64,000 nt of DNA from positions 744,001-808,000 of the forward strand of contig JAPEIS010000008.1 of the NCBI GenBank assembly GCA_029531795.1. Reading direction: 5' to 3'. Shown piece after piece: positions 1 through 10,887 of the stretch. Every line of letters starts with the position of its first letter. Position 1 is the first letter of the stretch. This stretch comes from Sclerotinia nivalis. Lineage: Eukaryota > Ascomycota > Leotiomycetes > Helotiales > Sclerotiniaceae. The notes under the pieces were generated by a model, which worked only from the letters and a program-made list of their open reading frames with translations, made no database searches and was not told the DNA's origin. The position numbers and the translations under genes were made by a program.

Positions 1-398
1 AAATCCGTTGGAATGGAATTTCCGGTTGCAAGAATAGTACCAGCAGGGTATTTCCCGACTTTCTCCGTCATCGAATATAAAAATGGTTGATATCTCAATC
101 CCCATCCATTAACCTGATCTGTAATATTCGAAATATGTTTCCATGACTTTCCACCATCTGTACTTTTGAAAATGGGGAAATAGACAAGAGGAGGTTCGGG
201 ACTGTAGTTTTCCCATGTAGCTAGGAGGACACCACCCGGTAACTCGACTGTTCGTGCATAGAGAACACCAGGATCAGTCCAATTAGCTCCAGGAGTGAAA
301 ATAGTAACATCAGAAAATGTACTGAAAGAAGCAGGAGCAGGAGCCGCAATAACCGTCCCGAACACCGCAGTAAGAAGAGCAAAAGAGAAGAACCTCAT
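1..398 (-). CDS. Secreted GH93-like glycoside hydrolase (exo-arabinanase type), N-terminal part, runs off left edge
   Basis: The first 132 codons are present; the rest lies beyond base 1. The start ATG (398-396) is followed by a clear signal peptide (about 19 residues, hydrophobic FALLTAVFGTVIA), so the product is probably secreted. After it comes a sialidase-like beta-propeller start: VLYARTVELPGG (about residues 45-56), the block TWENYSPEPPLVYFPI (61-76) and an Asp-box STDGGKSW (79-86). Asp-boxes are the structural repeats of six-bladed propellers. The block around residues 45-80 is what I know from fungal family GH93 exo-1,5-alpha-L-arabinanases, which cut arabinobiose from the arabinan side chains of pectin. 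Catalytic residues lie outside the window, so activity is inferred. No intron is seen in the visible part. Alternative: another BNR-repeat sialidase-fold enzyme. Confidence 0.8.
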   Translation of the reverse strand, partial: MRFFSFALLTAVFGTVIAAPAPASFSTFSDVTIFTPGANWTDPGVLYARTVELPGGVLLATWENYSPEPPLVYFPIFKSTDGGKSWKHISNITDQVNGWGLRYQPFLYSMTEKVGKYPAGTILATGNSIPTD

Positions 399-1319
399 CT
401 TGACTATAGAGATGTAGATGTAGATAAAAACACCAAAAAAAACAACTGGAAAAATCAGAGAAAAATCATGACTTTATACTCTCCAGACCTCGCACCCTTG
501 TATCTCCATCTTGTTTCACTTGATTCACAACCAGGTACTCCGGAAAAATACCCCGCATGAGAATAGTAACCACTGGGAATACAGTTTGTGTAGTAAACCT
601 TCAGTATGGGATAATACCATGTTGATCCCCGCAAAAACTGTACGGAGCAAGCTGGCCAACAATACGGGACTGGCCCGCAAGAAGGTTTCTCCAGTGCACT
701 TCGAAGCGCACCAATTGGAGGGCTGCGCTAGCAATTATGATGGCTGATGAAGAAATTGTACTTGGCGTGGAGATGTTATCGTATGAGGGGAAGCTTGGGG
801 AAATATAGATTGATTGCATATGTGTTGCACTGCTGGCGGTGAATTTGTTTGTCCGAGGTTTAGATTCTTGGATTATGGAGCCTGGTGCCAAGATATAGAG
901 TAAATACGAGAAATCTAGTGTTGATGACCTCGGGATACAATCATCGAGTTTTGTCAATGTATACCTACCTAGGTATTGAGTCTAGCTAGTCACCGACGAA
1001 GAATCAATTGACGACATAATGTAATTAGTTGTCAAATATTTTGTAGTAAAGTCTGAGAATATTAATTGCAATATCAATGAAGTTCATCCCATACATAACC
1101 TTTGACCTTAACTTAAACAAGGCAAGAAATGACGATCCCTCCTCACGTCACCATCGCTTCCACCTTCCCATCCCTTCCCTTCCCTTCCAACCTTTCCAAT
1201 ACCAAAATATCAACATCAACATCAACATCTCAATAACCTCACCATTACCCCAACAACCCATCATCAATTAACCCTCTAAATCTCAAACCTAACATCAATC
1301 AACCACACAGCCCCTAAGA
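399..1319. other. Divergent intergenic region between GH93-like gene and peroxiredoxin
   Basis: Both neighbours point outward, so this stretch should carry two promoters. A pyrimidine-rich run (about 1140-1210, repeated ttccc) lies upstream of the peroxiredoxin start, as is common near fungal transcription starts. A perfect 10-base palindrome TACCTAGGTA is at 966-975. Short open frames here have no recognisable content. Confidence 0.6.
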
Positions 1320-2515
1320 ATGGCAACCCGATTCGCCATGCGCCGTCTCGCGACTCCGCAAACCTTCCGCACCTTCTCCACCACCCGCCCAGCATTCATC
1401 AAAGTGGGTGATAAAATCCCCAACCTCAATACCTTGGTTGAGAATTCTCCCGGCAACAAAGTAAACTTGAGTGAGCTTACTACCGGTAAAGCGTTGATTA
1501 TTGGGGTTCCAGCTGCTTTCAGTATGTGCTCCTCTTCTCCAATTGATTTTTATGTTACTTTCATTCTTGATTGAAATATCTGAATCTGTATTTTTATCTT
1601 CATGAGCATTGATTGCGCTGAATGGGAATCTTGGATATGCAAAGTTAAAAGAAAAAAGAAATTAAACTTGCTAACTCTAAATCAGGCCCCTCATGCTCAA
1701 ACTCCCATATCCCAGGTTATATCAATCATCCTAAGCTCAAGGAAGCCGGGGATGTGTTTGTAGTTGCTGTTAATGATCCATTTGTGTAAGTGAGCAATCT
1801 TGAGAAATTCGGTTTCTCCTTCTCCTATACTTCTCGCTACCGGTATCATTGGGCATATCACGGGGTTATCACATGGATGAGATATCAATCAAGATACTAA
1901 TACTTTTTCCTAGTACCAAAGCATGGGGCTCAACTCTCGATCCTACTGGTGAATCTGGTGTATGTTATTCTTCCATTTTTCCAATCTTATAGACCTACCT
2001 CATTCTCCCTTGACGCAAACTATCCGCCCTCCCTTTTCCACTCCTCCCCAGAATTACCCTCCCCCCCATCCGATCCATCCCACCCCACCCCCAACCTTTA
2101 AATCCCCCACTAACCATCCCCCAAAGATCCGCTTCCTCGGCGACCCAACCGCCTCCTTCACCTCCGCCCTCGACCTAACCTTCGACGGCACCTCCATCTT
2201 CGGTGGTCCCCGCAGTAAACGTTACGCCATGGAAATCGAAGATGGAAAGGTTAAGGCTCTTCATGTTGAACCTGATAATACTGGTTTGGATGGTATGTAG
2301 ACCTAATATCTCCTTTTTCCCTTTCCCTTCTACTCTCCTTCCCCTTCATTTCCTCCGTAATGTTTTCCCCCTATTCACCCCGTAATATCCTAGAGATCAT
2401 CACTTTTCCTCCCTTTCCAGGAGCATCACAGACAACCCCCCCCAAAAGACAAAAGAAAAACTAACACAACCCCTTTCCCCATCTAGTCAGCGCCGCCGAA
2501 AAAGTCCTCGGGTAA
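1320..2515 (+). CDS. Mitochondrial type II (Prx5/AHP1-like) peroxiredoxin, 5 exons
   Basis: Exons 1320-1521, 1686-1785, 1914-1959, 2127-2292 and 2487-2515 give 180 residues. All introns have GT-AG ends and the frame is kept throughout. Residues 1-25 are basic and Ser/Thr-rich (MATRFAMRRL start, RTFSTTRPAF), a mitochondrial targeting signal. The redoxin fold begins at KVGDKIP. The peroxidatic cysteine is Cys71 in VPAAFSPSCSNSHIPGY, the family's P-x3-(T/S)-x2-C motif. Peroxiredoxins of this class reduce H2O2 and alkyl hydroperoxides with thioredoxin or glutaredoxin. No second cysteine occurs in the deduced protein, so a 1-Cys mechanism is inferred. The last exon is only 29 bases and is the least certain. 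Exon 4 encodes the conserved LDLTFD and FGGPRSKRYAM blocks. Confidence 0.9.
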
Positions 2516-3567
2516 ACAGACCATATAAAAAACTATCCCATCCACACCCACTCAGGATAGCAATAAACTCAATGGATCAATCAACTCTCCCAACTCACAG
2601 AGCATCCGGTCCTACATATTAAATACCCTAGCTACCTATCTAGCTAGCTATAATAGGATTGATCGAATACCTACTCCAAACTTCAAACTCCAAACCCCAA
2701 AAATTGAATGATCCGAAACCATTTCCTACCGTGTGTTCAAATCAAACATAGACTATGAATAAATGAACTATAAAGTAACAATATAATTCCAAAATATCGA
2801 TATTTATTCTTCATTAAAGATATTTAAGACGGGAAGATATTAGTTCTCCAATTTGTTGGTAGGAGTAAGAACTTATTTTGTATTATTTGGGGATTCTTGG
2901 GCATGAAAAGCTTATTGAGTCGATTTAATATACTTTTCATGTTTGTAAATTGTTGAATCTCACCTCATCTCATACAGTAGTCTCTTATAAGAAACACAAT
3001 CAATTAGAAAGGACCAATGGGACCTACTAGAAATTATTCAATGATATATCACATCCCCTCAGCTACTAGGTACATACACCGACATATACACAAAAGTAGC
3101 AACAATCAGTCAATCATATGATAATATATAAATCATTAACCATACGGTTAACCAAAAATTTTCATTTCATTCCATATCCGATCCCATGATATCATCCATC
3201 CATTCCAATGCTCGCTGAAACAAACATACATACATATATAAACATCAATATGGTATCTCCGCCTTACGCCAAATGGCATCCTATCTGCCAATTCCATGCA
3301 TGCATACAAACATACAAATAAACATGAAAATAAAAATAAACGTAAAAGCAAAACCACAGATCCCATCCTAGTAACTGTGAGACTAAACAGTGTACGCTCG
3401 TGCTAGTCAAATTGAGCCAACAAATGCCATCCAGAGATATTTCTCCAAAGCGAACCACAACATGCCATACTCATACTCATACTCATGCTCGCCCGCCATG
3501 CTAAGTTAAATCCATGATCACCTAAAAGATATTAAAAAAGATAAACCCAAATCGACAAAAATTACTT
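2516..3567. other. Convergent 3' intergenic region (peroxiredoxin / frq)
   Basis: AT-rich sequence that should hold the two 3' UTRs. It contains a ctagctagcta run near 2638-2650 and a cat-act-cat type short repeat near 3468-3487. I see no gene in it. Confidence 0.5.
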
Positions 3568-6543
3568 TCAAAGTTCCACCTCGGAAGCCTCAGAAAACAT
3601 AACGGGATTAACCGATTTCGAAGCTGCACTCCCCAATTGAACGGATTTATCACTTGCCTCCCATTCGTATTTTTTTTCCTGTGCGGCTACGCCTGTGGGA
3701 TCAACTCCTCGCACATATGCTAACATATCGATGCTTTCATCATCATCTTCTTCTTCAGCGTCGTCGACGTCCATAGCACCATCGTCCGAAGATACCTGTA
3801 TATCATTATCTGACATTAGGTCTTCGTCTTTCTCTAAAGGTTCATCTCGAAGATGAGCTATGCCTGAGAAGGACGAGGAATCGGAATATTCTCCTGTAGT
3901 TTCGGTACCGGAAAACATGCTATAATAAGAGGATGGCTCTGGTAGTGCTGATGGTTGAAGCATTACGAATTCTTCCGAGATATTTTCTGTCTTGACAGGC
4001 AAACTTTCATGCGATCGGGATGGCAGAGGAGATATAGGCTCATTTGAAAAAGTGGCCAAGCGGTTTAATTTGTTGAGTATGTTGTCCACCTTATCCTGAG
4101 GCTCAGGATTATGAAATGAGTCTAATGAAGACTTTGGAATGGTATGTACAATCTTCTTCGAAGTTGAGCGTGGTGCAGAAAATTTGGAAACCTTGACAGG
4201 AACATGATCATCAATGGTCCATCGTGTATGTACCTTGTAAAGCAAGTGATCGGCTGGTTGTACACCGCCAAGCCCACTAGCACTAAAGTCAACTGGAGCT
4301 GGGGGAGATCCTGGGCTACCACAAGCTAAATCGGTAGTGAACTCGAAGTCCACATCATCCGAAAGTACACTTGGAGTTTGCGGTCTCGTCTCCGGTGTTT
4401 GAAACATATCTACTCCTTTCGAATAATCCTTGAAAGGCCTAAATGGTAGAAGCGAGCCAGACGGAGTCCTATTTTTAAGAAGATGTCTTTCAGGATGTGA
4501 GCAACCGACCGCATCTCGAGTATGGCTGCTGTAGCCATCTTTGTCAACACCAGTAATATGCAGCGGAGTTTCGAGATCACCACGGTCGCCAGAAAGATCG
4601 GTGAAGAATTTCGTTCCATTGTAGAATATCAGAGGTCCATCGTCGCGTGGACTGTTATTGCCGAAAATTTGGTATGGGGAAGCAAATCCAGGAAGACTGT
4701 AGTGGTTTTGTGACGGGGTACTTTCATCGCCAGATGCCACGGAGGTACGCTGAGGATAATGAACAAACATTGGCTCATAGAAGAATGCACCTGTTGCGAC
4801 GGAACTCTTCGTATTCTCGTTCAAAGTTTTTGAAGGTGCCTTTCCGGTAAGAGTGAATTTGTTCGCATGAACCTTGCGCCTTTTGCGGGAAGCTTCATCA
4901 CTGCCATCACTATCGAGTGGAGATCGATGATGTACGCTACTGCCACCACTGTCGCTACTTAAATGTGTTCCTTCCGTACCACCCCTCCACCGCAGCTTCT
5001 TGCCATCTGGAGATACTTGAAGCTTTTTGCTCAGTTCTACAACGGCAGATCTGATAAAGTCAGGTGTAACGTTGATTATATGCAGTTGCGCCATGTTGAT
5101 AAGAAGATTCAAATAAACCCAACCATCGGCATCTACGGCAGCATCTTGTGATTCTTCGGTTAATAATTGGGGTGCCGAAATTCCAAGGTGGCGAATGTAC
5201 TCGACGTTATCAGAACCGACTTGGTCACGGTCTGGATCCAAATCCAAGGGTCTAGTTGGCCTCTGTTCTGGTGAAGGTGATCCGCGAGACTTTTGGGGAG
5301 AGGTTGACTGTTCTGTTGGCGATTGGCTAGTCTTCGAATTCTTTTGGGTACCTACCAATCCTTGCCTATCTAGTTCCATATTATGTGGACCAATGTGAGC
5401 TTCGCGTACACCTTCTTTAGGCTGAAATTTGCTTTGCGAGACTTGGTCCGCTCTCGCAGCAGACTTGGAAACTTCTTGCTGTTGCAGAGAATGGCTGTGA
5501 ACACCGATGAGCGATCCTTTCTTTCCTGTAAATAATTGTTCCAGACGTCGAACAACCATCCTCCTTCGCTGATTCTCCGACATTTCTAGAGAAGTTCTCG
5601 GTAGTAACCCCTGAGGAATATCCTGTAAAAAGTCTTGCATTTTTTTATCTGCCGCGTCCCGCGATGGAGCTGTCGGATGCCCTTCCCCGGCTGAGCTATA
5701 AGAGGGTCCAGATCTTGACATGGAGGCATATGCGGAGTCAGTTGGTCGGGAATTAGACCCTGAGGAAATAGATTTATGCTTGGAGGTTTTACCAGAAAAT
5801 GTATAAGCCCTCGACTGTCGATTCGCTGGACCTTTTATGCTGAGATCTTCTGACGAACTATCAAAACTGGTTGAAAACGAGCGAAGAAGTTCTTCTAGCT
5901 CCCTTCGTTTGCGTGCCGATAGGGAATGTATTTTGACTTCGAAGAGCTTTTCATTCTCCAAGTGGGCGACAGATGAGCGTCCATATCTACTCAATCTCTC
6001 CTTCAACTTTTTGTTTTCAATCGTCAAATCGTCGATGATACTACGATACTCTTCGGATGCACTCCCATCTCGAGATCTGGATATGGCGTTTAATGGATGC
6101 AGATTGTATCGTTTAGATCGAAGAGGCAACTCTTTGCTGGAATCGGTGTCATCGTTGGAGCTTTGCTGAAGAAAGTATGGCGGGTCACCTGGAAATATGT
6201 CAATTCACAGAAGCTTGTAAAGGTTCTTATTTAATCACTTACTGCTTTCTCCGGAGTCGTCTCGGTTGATGGCAATCACAGGACGTGTGTTCGAGCGATC
6301 AAACCATTCATCCACATTTGTACCAACAGTATCTTCTGAATCGTCTGATGTTTGTTTCCTCAGAGGCGAGGTGGAAGTACCATCTTGGTCTGCAGTGTCC
6401 AACTTCGCTAGAGCAGCACATGGAGCTGACTTTTCGTCTTCAATAGAAGGTACATCGTGCTTCAAGGATACGGAGAGATGCGCGGGAGGTCTTCTAGGAT
6501 GAGAACCAGTTGTAACTACAGGTGAACCAGACTCCAAAGTCAT
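3568..6543 (-). CDS. frq: Circadian clock protein FREQUENCY (FRQ)
   Basis: Two exons, complement 6243-6543 and 3568-6188, give 973 residues (Neurospora FRQ is 989). The 54-base intron (gtaagt...ccag) splits codon 101. FRQ is the negative element of the fungal clock: with FRH and casein kinase 1 it inhibits the White Collar complex in the nucleus. Visible hallmarks: HPRR block near residue 16; WFDRSN near 83; coiled coil (EYRSIIDDLTIENKKLKERL, about 147-166) used for dimerisation; RRRMVVRRLEQLFTGK (about 308-323), the FRQ-CK1 interaction region; GWVYLNLLINMAQLHIINVT (about 456-475), also conserved; nuclear localisation signal RKRRKV (about 535-540); FYNGTKFFTDLSGD near 622; and a Ser/Asp/Glu-rich PEST-like tail near 880-930. 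Many Ser-Pro sites suit the known multisite phosphorylation. The start ATG is the only Met in exon 1, so the long/short start-site isoforms known from Neurospora are not obvious here. Confidence 0.96.
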
Positions 6544-6835
6544 AGTCGACGAGACAATATGAATTACTTAAGGTGGTATTATTTCAAAGAACCCATTGCA
6601 ACAGACCGCGTATAATACCACACCCTGCCTATGGTTGAAGAATATTATGTGTGAGTATCCAGGCACGATGTTCTTATCTTCCACCGGACGAGTTGGATGT
6701 TAAGTGGAGTTGACCTCTGCGCTGAGTGCTTCTTTGAGTAGGTATATGTATATATATATATATGTATATATGTATAGTTATTCGCAGGTTCGAATGATGG
6801 ATAATATTGAAGATTTCAATAGTCTGGGTATTTTA

Positions 6836-7081
6836 CTACTTAGAAAAAGGTACTTCTTTGATTCCTGATTGAATAGAATAGAAAAGGTATAATTCGTTAT
6901 GTGAAGGTGTATTGCATATGTATGCGCAATTTGTGTGGATTTTGAAAAGATACTTATCACCGTTGATATTTACTTTTCCTTTTTCTTTTTTCCGTTTTTT
7001 TGAAATGAAAGAAATAAACGGATGATATCTATCCTTCCTCATACTGACCATATTATTATTGACAATTGAAAATGGCCTCAT
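6836..7081 (-). other. Possible upstream open reading frame in the frq leader (81 codons)
   Basis: An ATG-started frame lies about 300 bases upstream of the frq start on the same strand. The predicted peptide is basic (SKKRKKEKGK in the middle) and matches nothing I know. If the frq transcript starts beyond 7081 this would be a uORF; Neurospora frq mRNA is known to carry uORFs. It may equally be chance. Confidence 0.2.
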
Positions 7082-7586
7082 GTTTGGTTTTCCCACTGCA
7101 CTGATGCTGTAGCAAGTTACGATCCATCGAGCATCTCTTGAAATTCCTTAAGGTTGTAGCGATCTGAAAATTGAAGGGTGATCTTTAATGTGTGGCATAC
7201 GCTTAATGTGATTGGTCAGAAAGGGTACTTACTAATATCCACAAATACCCTGAAATACCCTGAAATCGCGATTCAAACCAATAGAAATGATGCACGCCAA
7301 GATTCGAGGGTCAGGACTCAATACGAAATATGATTGGAAATATGAAAAGTATACTAAGTAATCTTTTCACGTCCTCAAAAGGGAAACTTCGATGATTATA
7401 CCTAGAGTACCTACCTACTTGAAGATATCAGTTATCTATCTAGGTACTTGTAACAATACAAAAATGATGCAAAAATGATACAAAAATGAAAATAAAAGGT
7501 ACTACCTACCTAATAAGTAACTCAACCATCAAAGTCTTAAGAAAGGCTAGGTCTATACCGGTAGGAGTCTTAATTCTACGACTTTC

Positions 7587-7596
7587 GATCCCGATT
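7587..7596. promoter_or_regulatory. Candidate light response element (White Collar site) upstream of frq
   Basis: The bases GATCCCGATT fit the published Neurospora LRE pattern of two imperfect repeats, GATNC followed by CGATN. The site is about 1.04 kb upstream of the frq start. A related CGATCCATC lies at 7613-7621 and an identical copy at 7120-7128. Function is inferred from pattern and position only. Confidence 0.35.
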
Positions 7597-8890
7597 AACC
7601 AGGGGTCTTTTTCGATCCATCTGTACTGCAAGGAAGGTAATAGCTTCGGAAGTGCCCCCCCCCCCGGTTTCATAGCTTATAGAAGATTAGAAGCAGCTTC
7701 TTTTTCGTAACAAATCACGAGTCGTCCAGCCCTTTTTCCAAAGTGCAAACGGGCATTTAAGCTAGTTTAAGACTTTAAGTAAGTAGCTACGTAGGGTTCA
7801 AAATAAAATATTCAGATACAGCTGATCAAAAGGCATCTGGATTCTGAATCCTAATTAGATACCTAGTATTCAATTCCATCAGGCTCTCCGGTTCCGTCTA
7901 GAATATAAGATCAACTGAATTTTACCTATAATCATCAGATTCCCACATCGAAAGCTGGAGAATACATCGACATAAGGCAAAATCATTAAATCATTCATGT
8001 AATTCAGATTCAGAAATGACTCGAAAATTGCCCAAAGAATTGAAAACGTTCTATCTTTTCGAATCTCGATTGGTCTCGAAACATTTAAGGTTATCAGTTA
8101 TCAGTTGTGTCATCTCATCTTTCAGCTCTTTTACCCCCCTTCAGTTTATCCGACATCCGGGGCATTGGAATCAAAAGCATCTCTCATTGATGAATGTGAA
8201 AACCGGTATGTATGGTCGGCCCTTAAGAACATTCCTCGCCGAAAGGATCTTTAATGAAGAAGATTAAACAGTTCAAACTTCAAAGTCACATTTGCATGAA
8301 GTCTAGATTCGTCACTAAACTGATGTGCCGTTCGAAGTGGCAATGTCAAATATTGAGGATCGAACATATTATTAAGGTATCTTGGTACCAGTCAGCAGTC
8401 GCTTTCTGTGTTGGTACTACCCACTTCGTAAGTTATAACATATCGGCCAGGATCAACGGTGTTACGCCTGTAGATGCTGTAAAACAATACCCTTCTGTCA
8501 ATCAGAACTTATCCGGATACGAACCTCAGTTCTATGCATCTAAATTCAAAATTGGAACCTAAAAAGGAAATGATAAGTTTACCTATCTTGACACAGTTTC
8601 TAGATATCACGATTGGGTAGAGATTTACTATGGGATGATGGATGAGCTCAGAGTTTGCATCATGGTCAATGGTCAAGCTAATTCCTTGCCTATATCAGCA
8701 GCAGGATCGAGATCCCACATCACAACGTCTTCGACCCGTCTCCGACTCGATGTACTGGCTCTCGGACACTCATTCGTGTTGTCACACAAAACTGTTCCTC
8801 TAAGTCCTACCACAACAGATTCACCCCGCAAGAGATATAATGTCCAGGAAGAACATCAATCTACCATTCACGTCCGTGCCAAGAGCCTGA

Positions 8891-9427
8891 TCATACCAAA
8901 CCCTTTCCCATTTTCACAATCTCTAATACCAATCCATCATCTAGAGGAGCATCAGATCTACCCAATGCTTCGTACCCCATCTTCTCATAAAAAGCGACTC
9001 CACTCAACGTTGAGCCGATCTCAGCCTTCTTGAACCCCGCCTCTATGGCAGCATTTTCACAAGCCCGGATAATCATACCAGCGATTCCTCTCCGTGCCCA
9101 ATTAGGATGAACAAAAAAAGCACGAATTCTGGCGCCATCTACTTCAGGATCCAAGAGCTTGGAATCTCGAGTCGCAAATTGATCTCCTCCATATAACGTG
9201 GACCTAAAAGAGATTCCTCCACTTCCCACTACCAAATCTCCAGAGGTCACTACGAAGTAGTTTCCATCTTTGATGAGTTGGGTGTCAACTCCGTATACCG
9301 ATTTAAGAGCACCGGCTATTTGAGCTGGTGAGTAATGGTCGACTTGTAGACCTCGGACCGAAGCATCAATGAGCGGATGAAGTTGCGGGATGTCATCCAT
9401 GGTAGCTCGGCGAAGTTTGAGATCCAT
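8891..9427 (-). CDS. GNAT-family N-acetyltransferase
   Basis: The call is 178 residues from the ATG at 9427. An earlier in-frame start would add about 51 residues without domain content, so the start before LKLRRATMDDIPQL, where the GNAT fold begins, is preferred. Motif A, which binds the pyrophosphate of acetyl-CoA, is VHPNWARRGIAGMII (about 106-120) with the R-x-x-G-x-(G/A) core RRGIAG. It is followed by AIEAGFKKAEIGSTLSGVAFYEKMGY, the usual GNAT C-terminal pattern with F/YYEKxGY. The substrate is unknown. No intron. It lies upstream of frq on the same strand; nothing suggests a functional link. Confidence 0.85.
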   Translation of the reverse strand: MDLKLRRATMDDIPQLHPLIDASVRGLQVDHYSPAQIAGALKSVYGVDTQLIKDGNYFVVTSGDLVVGSGGISFRSTLYGGDQFATRDSKLLDPEVDGARIRAFFVHPNWARRGIAGMIIRACENAAIEAGFKKAEIGSTLSGVAFYEKMGYEALGRSDAPLDDGLVLEIVKMGKGLV

Positions 9428-10887
9428 GGCGAAATTGGAATTGGGAATGTGTTCTTCCGGGTAAGTCAATTTGTAGGTCACTCCTTCATCAGCATAAGCT
9501 CGAAATACTTTGCTCGAACATCTGAACATATATTCATCTATTTGCCCACTCTTGTAGCCATTATGGGTTCGGGAGATCATCGGAGGGAGTGAAAACTACC
9601 GCAGAAGTAAATCCGGCTTTAGATAACGTGTTCCTATCATCATCTAATTAATAGCACGATGAGGTTACAGTATATCTAGGCACCAGCCAAATGGTACCGA
9701 AATTGTAATCCTTATAGTTTTAATGTTTTGGTTGCGACCCTGCGGCATTTATTGGAACTTTTATCATGAAAAAAAACGGATATTATGCCAATAGGTGGTA
9801 CAATCAACAATAGCCGGATATTACCAAAATCCCTCTAGGCATAGGAAAAGCATTGGTTGCGGGCACGTCTCTAGAAGACTTTCATGAAGCTTCGTCTTCC
9901 GACCCTATCCGAGATTTAATATATGGGGATTAATTGGGTGGCAACATGCAGGAAACCCCTCTGTGGGATATATTCTAGCAACCAATAATTATAGAAAATT
10001 GCCGGTATATCAAAGTATTATTTCTTTGTTTAAGATGATTGTATCATTTTGACCTGTCGCCTTTCCACACTGAAGCTTGAGGTTACTGCGGGGTTGAACT
10101 ATACGGTGACCAGGATCATCTTCAGGTTCTACAAGATCATTCCTAGACAACCTGCTAATATAAATACTTTCTTCTTCATAAATCAACAAATAAACTTTAT
10201 TATATTCGTCTATCTACGAGTACTTAAATATTCGAAGTATACTTGTATGTCTTCATACACAGATCCACTTCTAAAATGTCTACTCCGTAGTATTTTCTCA
10301 ATTTCCTTCAGCCCTGGCATGGGTGGAGGAAAACCTCCTGAAACTTTCCGATGATGAGGTAATTGCTATTAATTTTTGCTCACTTGCCAATATCCATGTT
10401 CCTGTTGGCGGGGAAAAACACTTATAGCAACAAAAACCAAATATTAAGCTCTTTGTATTTGCTCAGATATCACAAATTTTATAAACAAGGCCAATATAAA
10501 TTGCCAGATTGAAATACATTTATTGTCTTCCCGATACCCCCAGAAAGTTCAGGTGTTTTAAAGTTCATGTAATCGCTATTGAAGACGTTTTACCCTTTTT
10601 TTAAGCTACCGTTCCAAGTTTATTTAACCTTGAAAACAAACATTCACTCCAAACACAGCTTGCCAACGAAGAAAACCACAAACTACTCACACCCTTTCGA
10701 CATTTATCCAATTCATATTTAGCCTTACCGGGAACACCCGTTCATCGCTTCTAAAGCTTCGCTTTATCTTCTTCTTTAAAGCTTCCTCTAAAGAAGATCT
10801 ATTTTGCCTTCAGAACGAATCTACTCCATCTAGTCCAGCTCTAGCGGTCTCGTTATCCGCACGTCGAACGTTTCGAATAACTACAAC
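9428..10887. other. Divergent intergenic region, GNAT gene / tps1
   Basis: This 1.46 kb stretch should carry both promoters. The last 250 bases before the tps1 start are pyrimidine-rich with repeated cttc/ttct words (10740-10800). A TACTCCGTA motif is at 10281-10289. I found no perfect AGGGG/CCCCT stress elements close to tps1. Open frames here look random. Confidence 0.5.

Larger units (their letters stand above)
6544..8890. promoter_or_regulatory. frq leader and promoter region
   Basis: A 2.3 kb gene-free stretch separates frq from the next gene. Neurospora frq also has an unusually long regulated leader and upstream region. It contains an alternating TA tract (about 6742-6775), three GATCC-type sites resembling light response elements (listed separately), a poly-C run (7655-7663) and several short open frames, none recognisable. 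The far end (about 7900-8890) also holds the 3' flank of the GNAT gene. Plus-strand open frames at 8016-8562 and 8635-9033 show no domain and were not called. Confidence 0.55.

Noticed and set aside
511..957. Overlapping short open frames on both strands between the GH93-like gene and the peroxiredoxin
   Set aside because: No domain, no fungal-like start context, and frames on both strands overlap each other; consistent with chance in a promoter region.
3148..3458. Minus-strand frames rich in Cys, Tyr and Val downstream of frq
   Set aside because: The composition comes from catacatacaaac-type repeats; no conserved motif.
4122..5555. Antisense and alternate-frame open frames inside frq, considered as a qrf-like coding transcript
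   Set aside because: They are shadows of the FRQ reading frame. An antisense RNA may exist, as in Neurospora, but no coding capacity or promoter can be shown from sequence.
8016..9033. Three plus-strand frames upstream of and overlapping the GNAT gene
   Set aside because: The last overlaps the real GNAT exon in antisense; the others lack any recognisable domain or splice logic.
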